Part shown: in pieces, positions 28,353 to 36,612 of the stretch
How the letters are laid out: each line of letters starts with the position of its first letter
How positions within the stretch are numbered: position 1 is the first letter of the stretch
NCBI RefSeq assembly: GCF_015767635.1
Contig: NZ_CP065230.1
Coordinates: forward strand, 62,001 to 126,000
Direction of reading: 5' to 3'
DNA: 64,000 nucleotides
Source: Halomonas sp. A40-4
Lineage (GTDB): Bacteria; Pseudomonadota; Gammaproteobacteria; Pseudomonadales; Halomonadaceae
Notes under the pieces: model-generated
Databases searched by the model: none
What the model saw: the letters and a program-made list of their open reading frames with translations, nothing else
Told to the model about the DNA's origin: nothing
Made by a program: the position numbers and the translations under genes

Positions 28353-28409
28353 CCATGGCGCTGACAGAGGGCTTACAAGCGCCAGACAAAGAAAAACACC
28401 TTGAAGCAC

Positions 28410-28436
28410 TAAAGTCGCTTTGGCGCTCGCCGATAA
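28410..28436 (+). promoter_or_regulatory. Sigma-28 (FliA) promoter of fliST and downstream genes
   Basis: TAAAGTCG (28410-28417), 11 bases, then a perfect GCCGATAA (28429-28436) matches the sigma-28 consensus at 14 of 16 positions. It lies 100 bases before the fliS ATG, in the gap after the PilZ/HD gene. Confidence 0.92.
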
Positions 28437-28536
28437 TCAATTAAGGCAGGCATTCCCAGCGATATGCTTGATGCTTGCCGGTAATTTGCTTAGTGGCTGG
28501 CCGCATCCGGTCGCCACGGGATGAGGAGTAGCACGT

Positions 28537-28953
28537 ATGACGTACTCGCGCGGTGCAGCCGCCTATGGCCGAGGAGCCAATGCGTATGCAAGGGTTGGCG
28601 TTGAAAGCGGCGTGATGTCGGCTGATCCCCATCAGCTGATCGTTATGCTTTTTGATGGTGCGCAAGCCGCCATTCGCGCCGCCCGTATCCATATGCAGGC
28701 GGGTAACTCGGCTGAGAAAGGGCGGTCCATTTCGAAAGCGCTTGATATCGTCAACAATGGCCTGGCGGCGGCACTTGATCGCGAGCAGGGCGGCGATATT
28801 GCAGAGCAACTAGGCGCTTTGTACAACTATATTGCACGCCTGTTGTTGACAGCTAATTTGCGCAATGACGAAGCGAGCTTGGACGAAGCCGAGCGGCTGC
28901 TTGAGGATATTGCCTCTGCATGGCGCGAAATTGGCCAACAGCAATCTGCATGA
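28537..28953 (+). CDS. fliS: Flagellin export chaperone FliS
   Basis: FliS binds the C-terminus of flagellin and keeps it from polymerising in the cytoplasm. The 138-aa helical protein has the family core HQLIVMLFDGAQAAIRAARI (about residues 32-51) and KGRSISKALDIVNNGLAAAL, with LYNYIARLLLTANLRND near the end. A GAGGAG lies about 10 bases upstream of the ATG. Neither its client flagellin gene nor fliD, which often sits just upstream of fliS, is present here. It is followed at once by fliT. Confidence 0.95.
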   Translation: MTYSRGAAAYGRGANAYARVGVESGVMSADPHQLIVMLFDGAQAAIRAARIHMQAGNSAEKGRSISKALDIVNNGLAAALDREQGGDIAEQLGALYNYIARLLLTANLRNDEASLDEAERLLEDIASAWREIGQQQSA

Positions 28954-28960
28954 GGCACTA

Positions 28961-29368
28961 ATGGCGGCTTCCACCACGACGCGAGATGACGCGCAACAGA
29001 CGCTCATTGATACCTATACAGCGCTACTCGACAGCGTTATGTATATGCACGAACTGGCCGATAATGATCAGTGGGCAGAGTTGATCGATCAGCGGACTCA
29101 CTATGTCCTGCTGGTTGAAAAGTTGCGCGAGCTGGACTCCTCGGTGACGCTCGAGTCTGCTGCGCAGCAGCGTAAAGCAGAGCTGCTGGAAGCGATTCTG
29201 GAGCAGGACGTGGAGATCCGTCGGCAGCTTATTGCCCGTCGTGATGAGTTGGGGCGGTTAATCAATGTGTCTCAACGTCAGCGCAATTTACACCGTGCCT
29301 ATGCGCCACAGCAGGCAGGTGGTAATGAGCTTGGCGGTAATGATGACCAGGCGCCGAGGTCGTCGTGA
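28961..29368 (+). CDS. fliT: FliT-like flagellar chaperone
   Basis: FliT is the chaperone of the filament cap FliD and in enterobacteria also inhibits FlhDC. The 135-aa product is helical and acidic, with the FliT-like start TLIDTYTALLDSVMYMHELA and the following DNDQWAELIDQRTHYVLLVE. Sequence conservation in this family is low, so position directly after fliS carries weight. The start at 28961 has GAGG about 6 bases upstream. A longer frame reading back into fliS is unlikely. It overlaps the next gene by 4 bases. Confidence 0.85.
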   Translation: MAASTTTRDDAQQTLIDTYTALLDSVMYMHELADNDQWAELIDQRTHYVLLVEKLRELDSSVTLESAAQQRKAELLEAILEQDVEIRRQLIARRDELGRLINVSQRQRNLHRAYAPQQAGGNELGGNDDQAPRSS

Positions 29369-30681
29369 GTACCATTAATCCGCTGATCGATACCCTGCTT
29401 CATCAGGTGCTGGGGCGCCGGGGCGATGTGTCGAACCAGCGGTTAATGGATCAGCCGATTAAACCGGTAGTGCCGGGTGAAGGCCCGCGCGCCCTGATGG
29501 GGGATGCGCGGCTGGATGGACGTGACCCTGCTTCTACAGCGCTGCGTGATACAGCACTACGGGATATGAGGGGTTTGCCGTCTCAGCTTGACGGCGGGCG
29601 ACAGCCTCAGCGAGGTGATGCTCAGGCATTGCCGCCTGGCTCAACTCAGACCCACTTTAGCCCAGCGGCACGCAGTATTGCGGATGTATTGCTTCGCTTT
29701 CCCGCGCCACCCACCGTCATGCGTGCCGAAGCGCCGTTGATGAATGCGGCCGAGTCACCATCATCGACACAGTTGGCGGCGCGGCTTGAAGCCAGCGTGC
29801 GGGACAGTGGCCTGTTTTACGAGGCACATCTCAAACGCTGGTTTCAAGGTGAGGCCAATCGGCAGCAGCTATTGAGAGAGCCGCAAATGCAGCCTGGTCC
29901 GCGCGCCTCGGTACCAACGCCTTTGGCGTCGACAGCGCTGGGTGCAGGTCTGGTGCCGCAAGGTGGTGGGAGTGGAATATCGTCATCCGGTATGGTGCCC
30001 GGCGCCACCTCGCCATTGCTGGTAGCGCCACCGCCGCCGGGTAACGCCGCTATCCTACCCAACACATCGTTAATACCTGCAGCCAGTGAATCTGCGGCGG
30101 CGCGTGCCCCGGTGGTTAACACACCCGCTACGATTCAGTCGCCGGTGGGCAGTCCAGGAACATTTAACACGGCTGAACTCGCCCCCCATGCGAAAGAGTC
30201 GCCACAAGCGAACATTGATGCGCGTTTGGCCCGCGACACCACCCTGGATGTCATGCCCAATCGCCAGCCACGCGAAGTGGTGCATGAAAGTCTGCAAAGC
30301 TTGGTGCGTCAACAGCTTGAAATGCTGGTGACACCCACGATCCGGTGGGAAGGTGACGTGTGGGCGGGTATTTTCATGGCGCTGGCGATTAATCTGCCGA
30401 CACGTGGGCAGCATCAGGAAGACGGCGAAGAGCAGCGGTCGTCTGATGATAGCTGGCAGTCCGATATGCAGCTTGATGTGCCTGGTTTTGGTGCTTTTAG
30501 CGTGTCACTGCGACTCTATCGAGGTGTCTTGAACATCGACTTAACCGCCAGTGAAGCGCAAGTGCATCAACGCCTTGAGGCCGGCGTTCCTGCGCTTGAG
30601 TCGCGTCTGGAGGCGCTGGATCTGCGCAAGGTTCAGGTGCGTGCACGCTACGTCGAGGAGGCCCCGGATGTCTTCGGATGA
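29365..30681 (+). CDS. Second FliK-type hook-length control protein
   Basis: This 438-aa protein resembles the FliK family at its C-terminus (about residues 325-432, with VPGFGAFSVSLRLYRGVLNI and a region of VHQRLEAGVPALESRLEAL). It has a long disordered Pro/Ala/Ser-rich middle (about 170-280). A segment near 145-165 (RDSGLFYEAHLKRWFQGE) occurs in many FliK-like proteins of Pseudomonas and Burkholderia relatives. The start is GTG at 29365, overlapping fliT. It is distinct from fliK at 18550-19926. Its pairing with a small FlhB C-domain gene resembles the ylqG-ylqH pair of Bacillus. Its role is not known from sequence. Confidence 0.75.
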   Translation: MSTINPLIDTLLHQVLGRRGDVSNQRLMDQPIKPVVPGEGPRALMGDARLDGRDPASTALRDTALRDMRGLPSQLDGGRQPQRGDAQALPPGSTQTHFSPAARSIADVLLRFPAPPTVMRAEAPLMNAAESPSSTQLAARLEASVRDSGLFYEAHLKRWFQGEANRQQLLREPQMQPGPRASVPTPLASTALGAGLVPQGGGSGISSSGMVPGATSPLLVAPPPPGNAAILPNTSLIPAASESAAARAPVVNTPATIQSPVGSPGTFNTAELAPHAKESPQANIDARLARDTTLDVMPNRQPREVVHESLQSLVRQQLEMLVTPTIRWEGDVWAGIFMALAINLPTRGQHQEDGEEQRSSDDSWQSDMQLDVPGFGAFSVSLRLYRGVLNIDLTASEAQVHQRLEAGVPALESRLEALDLRKVQVRARYVEEAPDVFG

Positions 30682-30958
30682 ATCGCGGCGTCAAGCGGTG
30701 GCGTTGGCTTATCAGGATCATGAACGAGCGCCACGGGTAGTGGCCAAGGGCTATGGCGATCTGGCCGAACGCATCATGGCCGAGGCACAGCGTCAGGGCA
30801 TTTATGTGCATGATGCGCCGGAGCTTGTCGCGCTATTGATGCAACTGGATTTGGATGCAGAGATTCCTGCCAACCTGTATCAGGTGATTGCTGAACTGTT
30901 GGTATGGGTATTTGAATTGTCGGAGGCTGGGCTACACAAGCGTGAGAAGGCTGAGTAG
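30668..30958 (+). CDS. FlhB C-terminal-domain-like protein (FlhX/YlqH type)
   Basis: This 96-aa protein matches the cytoplasmic domain of FlhB after the autocleavage site. It shares with the full FlhB of this window the blocks AVALAYQ, RVVAKG, LAERI and DLDAEIPANLYQVIAE. It lacks the membrane part and the NPTH cleavage motif. In Helicobacter and Bacillus, homologous stand-alone proteins can replace the cleaved part of FlhB. The ATG at 30668 overlaps the preceding FliK-like gene by 14 bases, so the two are surely co-expressed. A longer frame reading back into that gene is rejected. Confidence 0.88.
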   Translation: MSSDESRRQAVALAYQDHERAPRVVAKGYGDLAERIMAEAQRQGIYVHDAPELVALLMQLDLDAEIPANLYQVIAELLVWVFELSEAGLHKREKAE

Positions 30959-31066
30959 CCAATGTAAACGTGGTATGCAACCATGAAGTTTGGGTCAGTA
31001 TGAAAAAATCACTCATGGCGCCATTACCACCCTAATAGAGGCGTCAGTTTCGTCCGATAGGCCACT

Positions 31067-31399
31067 ATGAGTCAAACCAGCTTTCTCGATGAAATACAAG
31101 AAATCAATTTAGCGTACTTGCTGCTCGCACAGCGCTTGTTGAGTGAAGACCGTGAGGCCGCAATGTTCCGTCTGAAAATCGACGGTGAGGTGGCGGATCT
31201 TATCCTATCGCTCAATGCTCGGCAGCTGACGAAGCTGTCGCGGACCAACCAGTTGATTTGCCGGTTCGGTCAGGCAAGCGTCGAGCGATTGAAGCAGGTG
31301 ACAGCCAATCCGCGTGATCAAGGCCTCGCAAGCCTGCATGCGTCACTGCTGCTGGCTGGTGAGGAGTACGAGTCGATGCCGCCGGAGGACAGCACGTGA
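31067..31399 (+). CDS. flhD: Flagellar master regulator subunit FlhD
   Basis: FlhD combines with FlhC into the FlhD4C2 activator at the top of the flagellar hierarchy. The 110-aa product is helical and contains the family core EIQEINLAYLLLAQRLLSED (about residues 8-27) and the conserved AQRLL and NARQLTKLSRTNQLICRF segments. Length is normal. The 108-base gap upstream holds no promoter I could call with confidence. It overlaps flhC by 4 bases. Confidence 0.96.
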   Translation: MSQTSFLDEIQEINLAYLLLAQRLLSEDREAAMFRLKIDGEVADLILSLNARQLTKLSRTNQLICRFGQASVERLKQVTANPRDQGLASLHASLLLAGEEYESMPPEDST

Positions 31400-31938
31400 G
31401 TCAAAAAAGCTTGGTAGACGAAATGCACCAGGTGCAGCTCGCTATTGAGCTGATTGAACTTGGGGCAAGGCTGCAGGTATTGGAGACGGAGACAGAGCTA
31501 AGTCGCACACGTCTCATCAAGCTGTACAAAGAGGTAAGAGGGATGTCGCCGCCAAAAGGCATGCTGCCGTTTTCAACCGACTGGTTCATTACCTGGCTGC
31601 CCAATATCCACTCCTCTTTATTTTACAACATTTATACCAGCTTGGTGGAAGAAGCTGACTGTGAGCGGATTGATGCCTTCGTGAAGGCCTATCGGCTATA
31701 CGGCGAACAGATTGATGTTGAGGGCGTAGAGCCGGTGTTGGGGCTGACGCGCGCCTGGACGCTGGTACGTTTTTTTGAGAGCGACTTGCTCCAGCTGACG
31801 CCGTGTACCCGTTGCGGAGGTCGTTTTGTTGCTCACGCTCATAACCCGATGCACGACTATGTCTGCGGCATTTGCCAACCGCCCTCCCGGGCCGGCAAAA
31901 CGCGGCAGATGTGTAAATCGGCATCAAACATAACGTGA
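31396..31938 (+). CDS. flhC: Flagellar master regulator subunit FlhC
   Basis: FlhC is the DNA-contacting partner of FlhD. The 180-aa product has the FlhC fold segments RTRLIKLYKEVRGMSPPKGM and LPFSTDWFITWLPNIHSSLF, and a zinc site of four cysteines in two C-x-x-C pairs (TRCGG after a preceding Cys, and CGIC, about residues 138-160). The start is GTG at 31396, overlapping flhD, as in the usual flhDC operon. The presence of FlhDC rather than FleQ sets the logic of the whole cluster. Confidence 0.96.
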   Translation: MSQKSLVDEMHQVQLAIELIELGARLQVLETETELSRTRLIKLYKEVRGMSPPKGMLPFSTDWFITWLPNIHSSLFYNIYTSLVEEADCERIDAFVKAYRLYGEQIDVEGVEPVLGLTRAWTLVRFFESDLLQLTPCTRCGGRFVAHAHNPMHDYVCGICQPPSRAGKTRQMCKSASNIT

Positions 31939-32004
31939 TTTTTTGACGTAACGGGTCGCCGTTGGTTCCGTTATAGACCATTGAAATAGTGAAGGACACT
32001 GCCT

Positions 32005-32874
32005 GTGCTGATCCTCTTAGGTTACATCGTCGTATTACTGTCGGTATTTGGTGGCTACGTGCTGGCGGGGGGCAGCATGGGTCCCCTGTTTCAGCCGCTT
32101 GAGTTGTTGATGATCGGCGGTGCCGGGGTAGGGGCTTTTCTTGCTGCCAACAACGGCAAAGCGATCAAGGCCACCTTCAAAATCATGCCCAAGCTGAAGC
32201 GCACGAAAAAGTACAACAAAGCCATGTACATGGAGTTGATGGCGCTGCAGTACAAGCTGCTTTCCAAGGTTCGTCGTGAAGGCATGCTGGGGATAGAGCG
32301 AGATATCGATAACCCCCAGGAAAGCCCGCTGTTTCAAGAGCACCCTACGGTGTTGGCAGATCCTCATATCATGAACTTCCTTACCGATTATCTGCGCCTG
32401 ATGGTCAGCGGCGGCATGGAGCCCATGGAGATTGATGAGCTGATGCTGCATGAAATTGAGGCCTTCGAACAGGAAGCTCACATCCCTATCGACGCGATTT
32501 CCAAGGTCGGCGATGCGATGCCTGCCTTTGGCATCGTGGCGGCGGTAATGGGCGTGGTGAAAGCGCTGACTTATGCTGATGCCGGCCCAGAGCAGATGGG
32601 GGAGATGATCGCCCAAGCGCTGGTGGGTACCTTCCTTGGGATTCTGCTGGGTTACGGGTTTATCAACCCGGTAGCCAGCACGATCGATCGGCAGGCGAAA
32701 GAAGCGGAAAAAATGCTCCAGTGTGTTCGCGTGACGCTTCTGGCAAGCCTGCATGGCTATGCCCCTCAGCTGGCGGTGGAATTTGGCAGGAAGGCGCTGC
32801 ACAGCACTGAGCGTCCTACCTTCAACGAGCTGGAAGACTACGTACGCGACGCGAAAAAGGCTGGTAGTGCATGA
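32005..32874 (+). CDS. motA: Flagellar stator protein MotA
   Basis: MotA is the stator subunit that pushes on FliG. The 289-aa protein has four membrane segments, a large cytoplasmic loop (about residues 60-165) and the TM3-TM4 region VGDAMPAFGIVAAVMGVVKA and ALVGTFLGILLGYGFINPVA. It is close to E. coli MotA in length and sequence style, which suggests a proton-driven stator. The start is GTG at 32005, with GAAGGA about 8 bases upstream. It overlaps motB by 4 bases. Confidence 0.95.
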   Translation: MLILLGYIVVLLSVFGGYVLAGGSMGPLFQPLELLMIGGAGVGAFLAANNGKAIKATFKIMPKLKRTKKYNKAMYMELMALQYKLLSKVRREGMLGIERDIDNPQESPLFQEHPTVLADPHIMNFLTDYLRLMVSGGMEPMEIDELMLHEIEAFEQEAHIPIDAISKVGDAMPAFGIVAAVMGVVKALTYADAGPEQMGEMIAQALVGTFLGILLGYGFINPVASTIDRQAKEAEKMLQCVRVTLLASLHGYAPQLAVEFGRKALHSTERPTFNELEDYVRDAKKAGSA

Positions 32875-33851
32875 GTGCGGCGGGAGATAAGCGGCCGATC
32901 ATTATTCGGCGCAAGAAAGTCGTGCATGCGCACCACGGTGGCGCATGGAAAATAGCCCTCGCCGATTTCATGACTGCACTGATGGCGCTGTTTCTGGTGC
33001 TATGGATACTCAGCGTGTCCAGCGAGGAAGAGCGCCAAGGCGTCGCTGAATATTTCAGTACACCCTTGACGACCGCTATTACCGGTGGTGACCGCTCCGG
33101 AAGTACGAGTGCGATTCCTGGCGGCGGCCCTGATCCAACGCACAGCGATGGTGAACGCGCACGCATTGATTTAAAGCAGGCAACGCGGCCTAGCGTGCAG
33201 GAGCGACGCTTTTTCATGGATGTCCAGGAGCGTATCGAGCGCGCGATTGAGCTCGATCCTGAACTACGCGAGTTGCGCTCACAGCTGCGTTTTGACCTGA
33301 CTCGCGAAGGCCTGCGTATTCAGGTGCTGGATACCGAGCAGCGACCCATGTTCGAGTTGGGCAGCGACCAGGTGGCACCCTATATGCGTAATCTGCTGCG
33401 AACCATTGCGCCGCTGCTCAATGAGCTGCCCAACGACCTGAGTATCGGGGGGCACACGGATAACGTGCCTTATGCCGGTGGCTATCGAGGCTATAGCAAT
33501 TGGGAGCTGTCGAATGACCGGGCCAACGCCTCCCGCCGAGAGTTGGTTGCGGGAGGACTTGATCCGGGTCAACTGTTGCGTGTTTCCGGCTATGCAGACC
33601 GGGTGCTGCTGCCCGACACTGCACCCGACGACCCGATCAATCGACGCATTGAGTTGATCGTGTTGTTACCCGAAATTGCCGAGGCCATTCGCAATCCGGT
33701 GGTGATGGAAACCGATGTTTCCACGGTGCTATCAGAAACTGCGGAAGACGCAATTGGTGTACCTGAAGAGGCGACTCCAGCGGAAAACCCAGAGCAAGCG
33801 ATAGACCCAGAACAGCCAGACTTAGAACAAGAGACAACGAGCGCCGAATAA
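32871..33851 (+). CDS. motB: Flagellar stator protein MotB
   Basis: MotB carries the ion-conducting Asp and anchors the stator to peptidoglycan. The 326-aa product has a basic N-terminus, one membrane helix (about residues 28-50) with ADFMTALMALFLVLWILSVS containing Asp32, the key proton-binding residue at the E. coli position, a plug/linker region, an OmpA-like peptidoglycan-binding domain (about 150-270) and an acidic Pro/Glu tail. It is co-translated with motA. Confidence 0.95.
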   Translation: MSAAGDKRPIIIRRKKVVHAHHGGAWKIALADFMTALMALFLVLWILSVSSEEERQGVAEYFSTPLTTAITGGDRSGSTSAIPGGGPDPTHSDGERARIDLKQATRPSVQERRFFMDVQERIERAIELDPELRELRSQLRFDLTREGLRIQVLDTEQRPMFELGSDQVAPYMRNLLRTIAPLLNELPNDLSIGGHTDNVPYAGGYRGYSNWELSNDRANASRRELVAGGLDPGQLLRVSGYADRVLLPDTAPDDPINRRIELIVLLPEIAEAIRNPVVMETDVSTVLSETAEDAIGVPEEATPAENPEQAIDPEQPDLEQETTSAE

Positions 33852-33897
33852 CGCTGCGCTTGTGCTAACACTTTGACGTGAAGGTAGGGGATGGTGC

Positions 33898-36018
33898 ATG
33901 GATATAGCCGATTTTTTTGACACCTTTTTTGAAGAGGCAGAAGAGCTGCTCGCGGATATGGAGCAGCATCTGCTAGAGATTGATGTGGATAATCCTGACA
34001 GCGAGCAGCTCGACGCTATTTTTCGTGCCGCACATTCGATTAAAGGTGGCGCAGGCACTTTCGGATTTGGCGTTCTGCAAAACACCACGCACATCATGGA
34101 AAATCTTCTGGATTACGCGCGTAAAGGGGAGCTAGCGCTGCGGGCTGACCTCGTTGATACATTTTTAGAGGCCAAAGACATTATGCACGAGCAATTAAAT
34201 GCCTATCGCAACGAGGAAGAGCCTGACCAGGAAACGTATGAACGAATTTGCCAAACGTTACAGCAGATAGCCCTTGAAGAGATTGGCCAGTCCCTCGAAG
34301 CGCCTGCTGAAACAACATCGTCGGCGAGCACTCCGGCGGCGTCAACCGAAGAGGCATCCGCTGACGGTTTGTCTGCAGATGAAGCACCACAGGCGAACAG
34401 CACTGGCCAGTTGAAAGTGGCGCTGATCAATGTGGATGACAAGGATCGCCTACTGCTGGTTGAAGAGCTGGAGCAACTAGGCGATATCGAGTCCCAGTCG
34501 GGCGACGATAAGCGCTACGAAGTCGTGCTCAGTGGTAGCGTAAGCGCTGACGATATTGAAGCGGTCATGTGCTTTATTATCGAGCCCGACCAAATTGATA
34601 TCCAGCCGGTTGCAACTGGCGAGGTGAAAGCAGACGCGTCAGCAGGGCAGCCTGAAGCCAAGCCACCCACCGAGCAAGAAACGTCGGCACCAGCAACTGA
34701 ACAAAAAGCGTCGCCGCCGGCACCTGCCAAGGCCGAGGCTGGCGATGGGCAGGCCAAGGGCAAAGCGAAGAAAGCGGCCTCCGAGTCCTCGTCGATACGT
34801 GTATCGGTGGACAAGGTCGATCAGATTATCAATCTCGTTGGTGAGCTGATCATCACCCAGTCGATGCTCGATCAAACGGTCAGCGACCTGGGTGAGCAGT
34901 CGGGTGTCAACAGTTCGCTGCAAAGCGGTATGAGCCTGTTACAGCGCAATGCCCGGGACCTGCAGGAATCGGTCATGTCGATCCGCATGATTCCCATGGA
35001 GTTTGTATTTAGCCGTTTCCCAAGGGTTGTACGCGATACCGCCGGTAAGCTGGGCAAGGAGATCGAGCTTGTCACCGAAGGCAAATCCACCGAACTGGAT
35101 AAAAGCCTGGTAGAACGAATTACCGATCCGTTAACCCACCTGGTACGCAACAGCCTTGATCATGGCATTGAAATGCCCGATGTGCGCGAGTCGATCGGCA
35201 AACCGCGCACCGGCAAGCTGACCCTGGCTGCCCGCCATCAGGGCGGCAACATCCTGATTGAAGTGCGTGACGACGGCGCTGGCCTTGATCGCGACCGCCT
35301 GCTTGCCAAAGCCAAGGAAAACGGCCTGAATGTATCCGACACAATGTCGGATGAAGAGGTTTATCAGCTGATTTTCGCACCGGGTTTCTCCACCGCCAAC
35401 GAAGTCACCGATGTATCGGGGCGTGGCGTCGGTATGGACGTGGTGAAACGCAACATCCAGGGCATGGGTGGGCGTGTCGAGATCCAATCCAAAAAAGGTG
35501 AGGGCACCGTCACGAGTATCGTGTTACCCCTGACACTGGCCATTCTGGACGGCATGTCGATTAAAGTGGGGGGGGAAACCTTTATCCTGCCGCTTTCCAC
35601 CGTGTTGGAGTCTTTGCAGCCCAATAAAGATGACATGTATGCCATGGCGGGTGACGACGTAGTCCTCAAGGTGCGCGACGAATACCTGCCGGTGATCGCC
35701 ATTCACGAAGTGATGGACGTCGAAAATGCCATTACCGACCCGACCAAAAGCATTGCGGTGATTGTGCAAGGTGAGGGACGTCGCTATGCCATGCTGGTCG
35801 ATGAGCTGGTTGGCCAGCAGCAGGTAGTGGTCAAGAACCTGGAAGATAACTACCGCAAAGTGCCTGGCATCTCTGCGGCCACCATTCTTGGCGACGGTAG
35901 CGTAGCCCTGATTCTGGATATTTCCGGCTTGCATCGACTGAGCCGGGCAAAAAAAGAGGCTGCAAAACCAGCCAAAACGCAAACCATGTCTTTTTACAAG
36001 GAGTCTGAACCGTCATGA
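33898..36018 (+). CDS. cheA: Chemotaxis histidine kinase CheA
   Basis: CheA is the kinase that phosphorylates CheY and CheB in response to receptors. The 706-aa product has an HPt domain with phosphorylation site His46 ([14 protein letters not shown]), a CheY-binding P2 region (about 170-245), Pro/Ala/Lys linkers, the dimerisation domain (about 300-365), the ATPase domain with N-box [18 protein letters not shown] and GRGVGMDVV, and a C-terminal CheW-like domain. An eight-G run at 35568-35575 lies in the coding sequence. It overlaps cheW by 4 bases. Confidence 0.97.
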   Translation: MDIADFFDTFFEEAEELLADMEQHLLEIDVDNPDSEQLDAIFRAAHSIKGGAGTFGFGVLQNTTHIMENLLDYARKGELALRADLVDTFLEAKDIMHEQLNAYRNEEEPDQETYERICQTLQQIALEEIGQSLEAPAETTSSASTPAASTEEASADGLSADEAPQANSTGQLKVALINVDDKDRLLLVEELEQLGDIESQSGDDKRYEVVLSGSVSADDIEAVMCFIIEPDQIDIQPVATGEVKADASAGQPEAKPPTEQETSAPATEQKASPPAPAKAEAGDGQAKGKAKKAASESSSIRVSVDKVDQIINLVGELIITQSMLDQTVSDLGEQSGVNSSLQSGMSLLQRNARDLQESVMSIRMIPMEFVFSRFPRVVRDTAGKLGKEIELVTEGKSTELDKSLVERITDPLTHLVRNSLDHGIEMPDVRESIGKPRTGKLTLAARHQGGNILIEVRDDGAGLDRDRLLAKAKENGLNVSDTMSDEEVYQLIFAPGFSTANEVTDVSGRGVGMDVVKRNIQGMGGRVEIQSKKGEGTVTSIVLPLTLAILDGMSIKVGGETFILPLSTVLESLQPNKDDMYAMAGDDVVLKVRDEYLPVIAIHEVMDVENAITDPTKSIAVIVQGEGRRYAMLVDELVGQQQVVVKNLEDNYRKVPGISAATILGDGSVALILDISGLHRLSRAKKEAAKPAKTQTMSFYKESEPS

Positions 36019-36512
36019 GCCAAGCAAACGATAGGGCGGTCCTCGCGACTGAAGCGGATAACAGCGAATTTCTGGTGTTCTCGCTAGGTGACGAAGAGTA
36101 CGCCATCGATATTCTGAAAGTTCAGGAAATTCGCGGCTACGAGAACGTAACGCGCATTGCCAACGCACCTGACTTCATTAAAGGGGTGACCAACTTGCGC
36201 GGCGTGATCGTGCCGATCGTCGACCTGCGCATCAAGTTCCACCTCGAAAATGTCGAGTACGGCGGCCAAACCGTGGTGATCGTTGTCAACGTGGCTGACC
36301 GGATTGTGGGTATTGTGGTTGACGGCGTATCCGATGTCATGACGCTGACGCCCGACCAGATCAAGCCTGCCCCCGAGTTTGGCGTCACTCTGTCTTCCGA
36401 TTTCCTTAGCGGACTCGGCAGCCTTGACGATCGCATGCTGGTGATCGTCGATATCGACAAACTGCTTACCAGCGAAGAGATGGCCTTGGTGGACGGCGCC
36501 AGCCAGAGTTAA
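36015..36512 (+). CDS. cheW: Chemotaxis coupling protein CheW
   Basis: CheW links CheA to the receptors. The 165-aa product is a single CheW domain (about residues 20-155) with [40 protein letters not shown] and [13 protein letters not shown]. Length and sequence are typical. It is co-translated with cheA and followed by a receptor gene after a gap of about 100 bases. Confidence 0.97.
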   Translation: MSQANDRAVLATEADNSEFLVFSLGDEEYAIDILKVQEIRGYENVTRIANAPDFIKGVTNLRGVIVPIVDLRIKFHLENVEYGGQTVVIVVNVADRIVGIVVDGVSDVMTLTPDQIKPAPEFGVTLSSDFLSGLGSLDDRMLVIVDIDKLLTSEEMALVDGASQS

Positions 36513-36556
36513 AGAAAGTTGACGCACAGGGAAGAGTGTCCAGGGATCATGCGGTC

Positions 36557-36589
36557 AGCGCCCTCACCGCAATGGAGTGAGGGGGCGCT
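36557..36589 (+). terminator. Possible terminator or attenuator between cheW and the receptor gene
   Basis: AGCGCCCTCAC (36557-36567) pairs with GTGAGGGGGCGCT (36577-36589) with a 2-base bulge. The following bases are T-poor, so it may be a weak terminator or a processing hairpin that lowers expression of the downstream receptor. Confidence 0.4.
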
Positions 36590-36612
36590 TCTGGCGATAA
36601 GGAGTGCGGTAG

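Noticed and set aside
31020..31066. Weak sigma-28-like site before flhD
   Set aside because: The spacing is off by one and both elements have mismatches; the master regulator is not expected to be a late gene.
32035..32802. Open frame of 255 codons opposite motA
   Set aside because: It is antisense to motA, rich in His and Arg as expected for a reverse-frame artefact, and has no motif.
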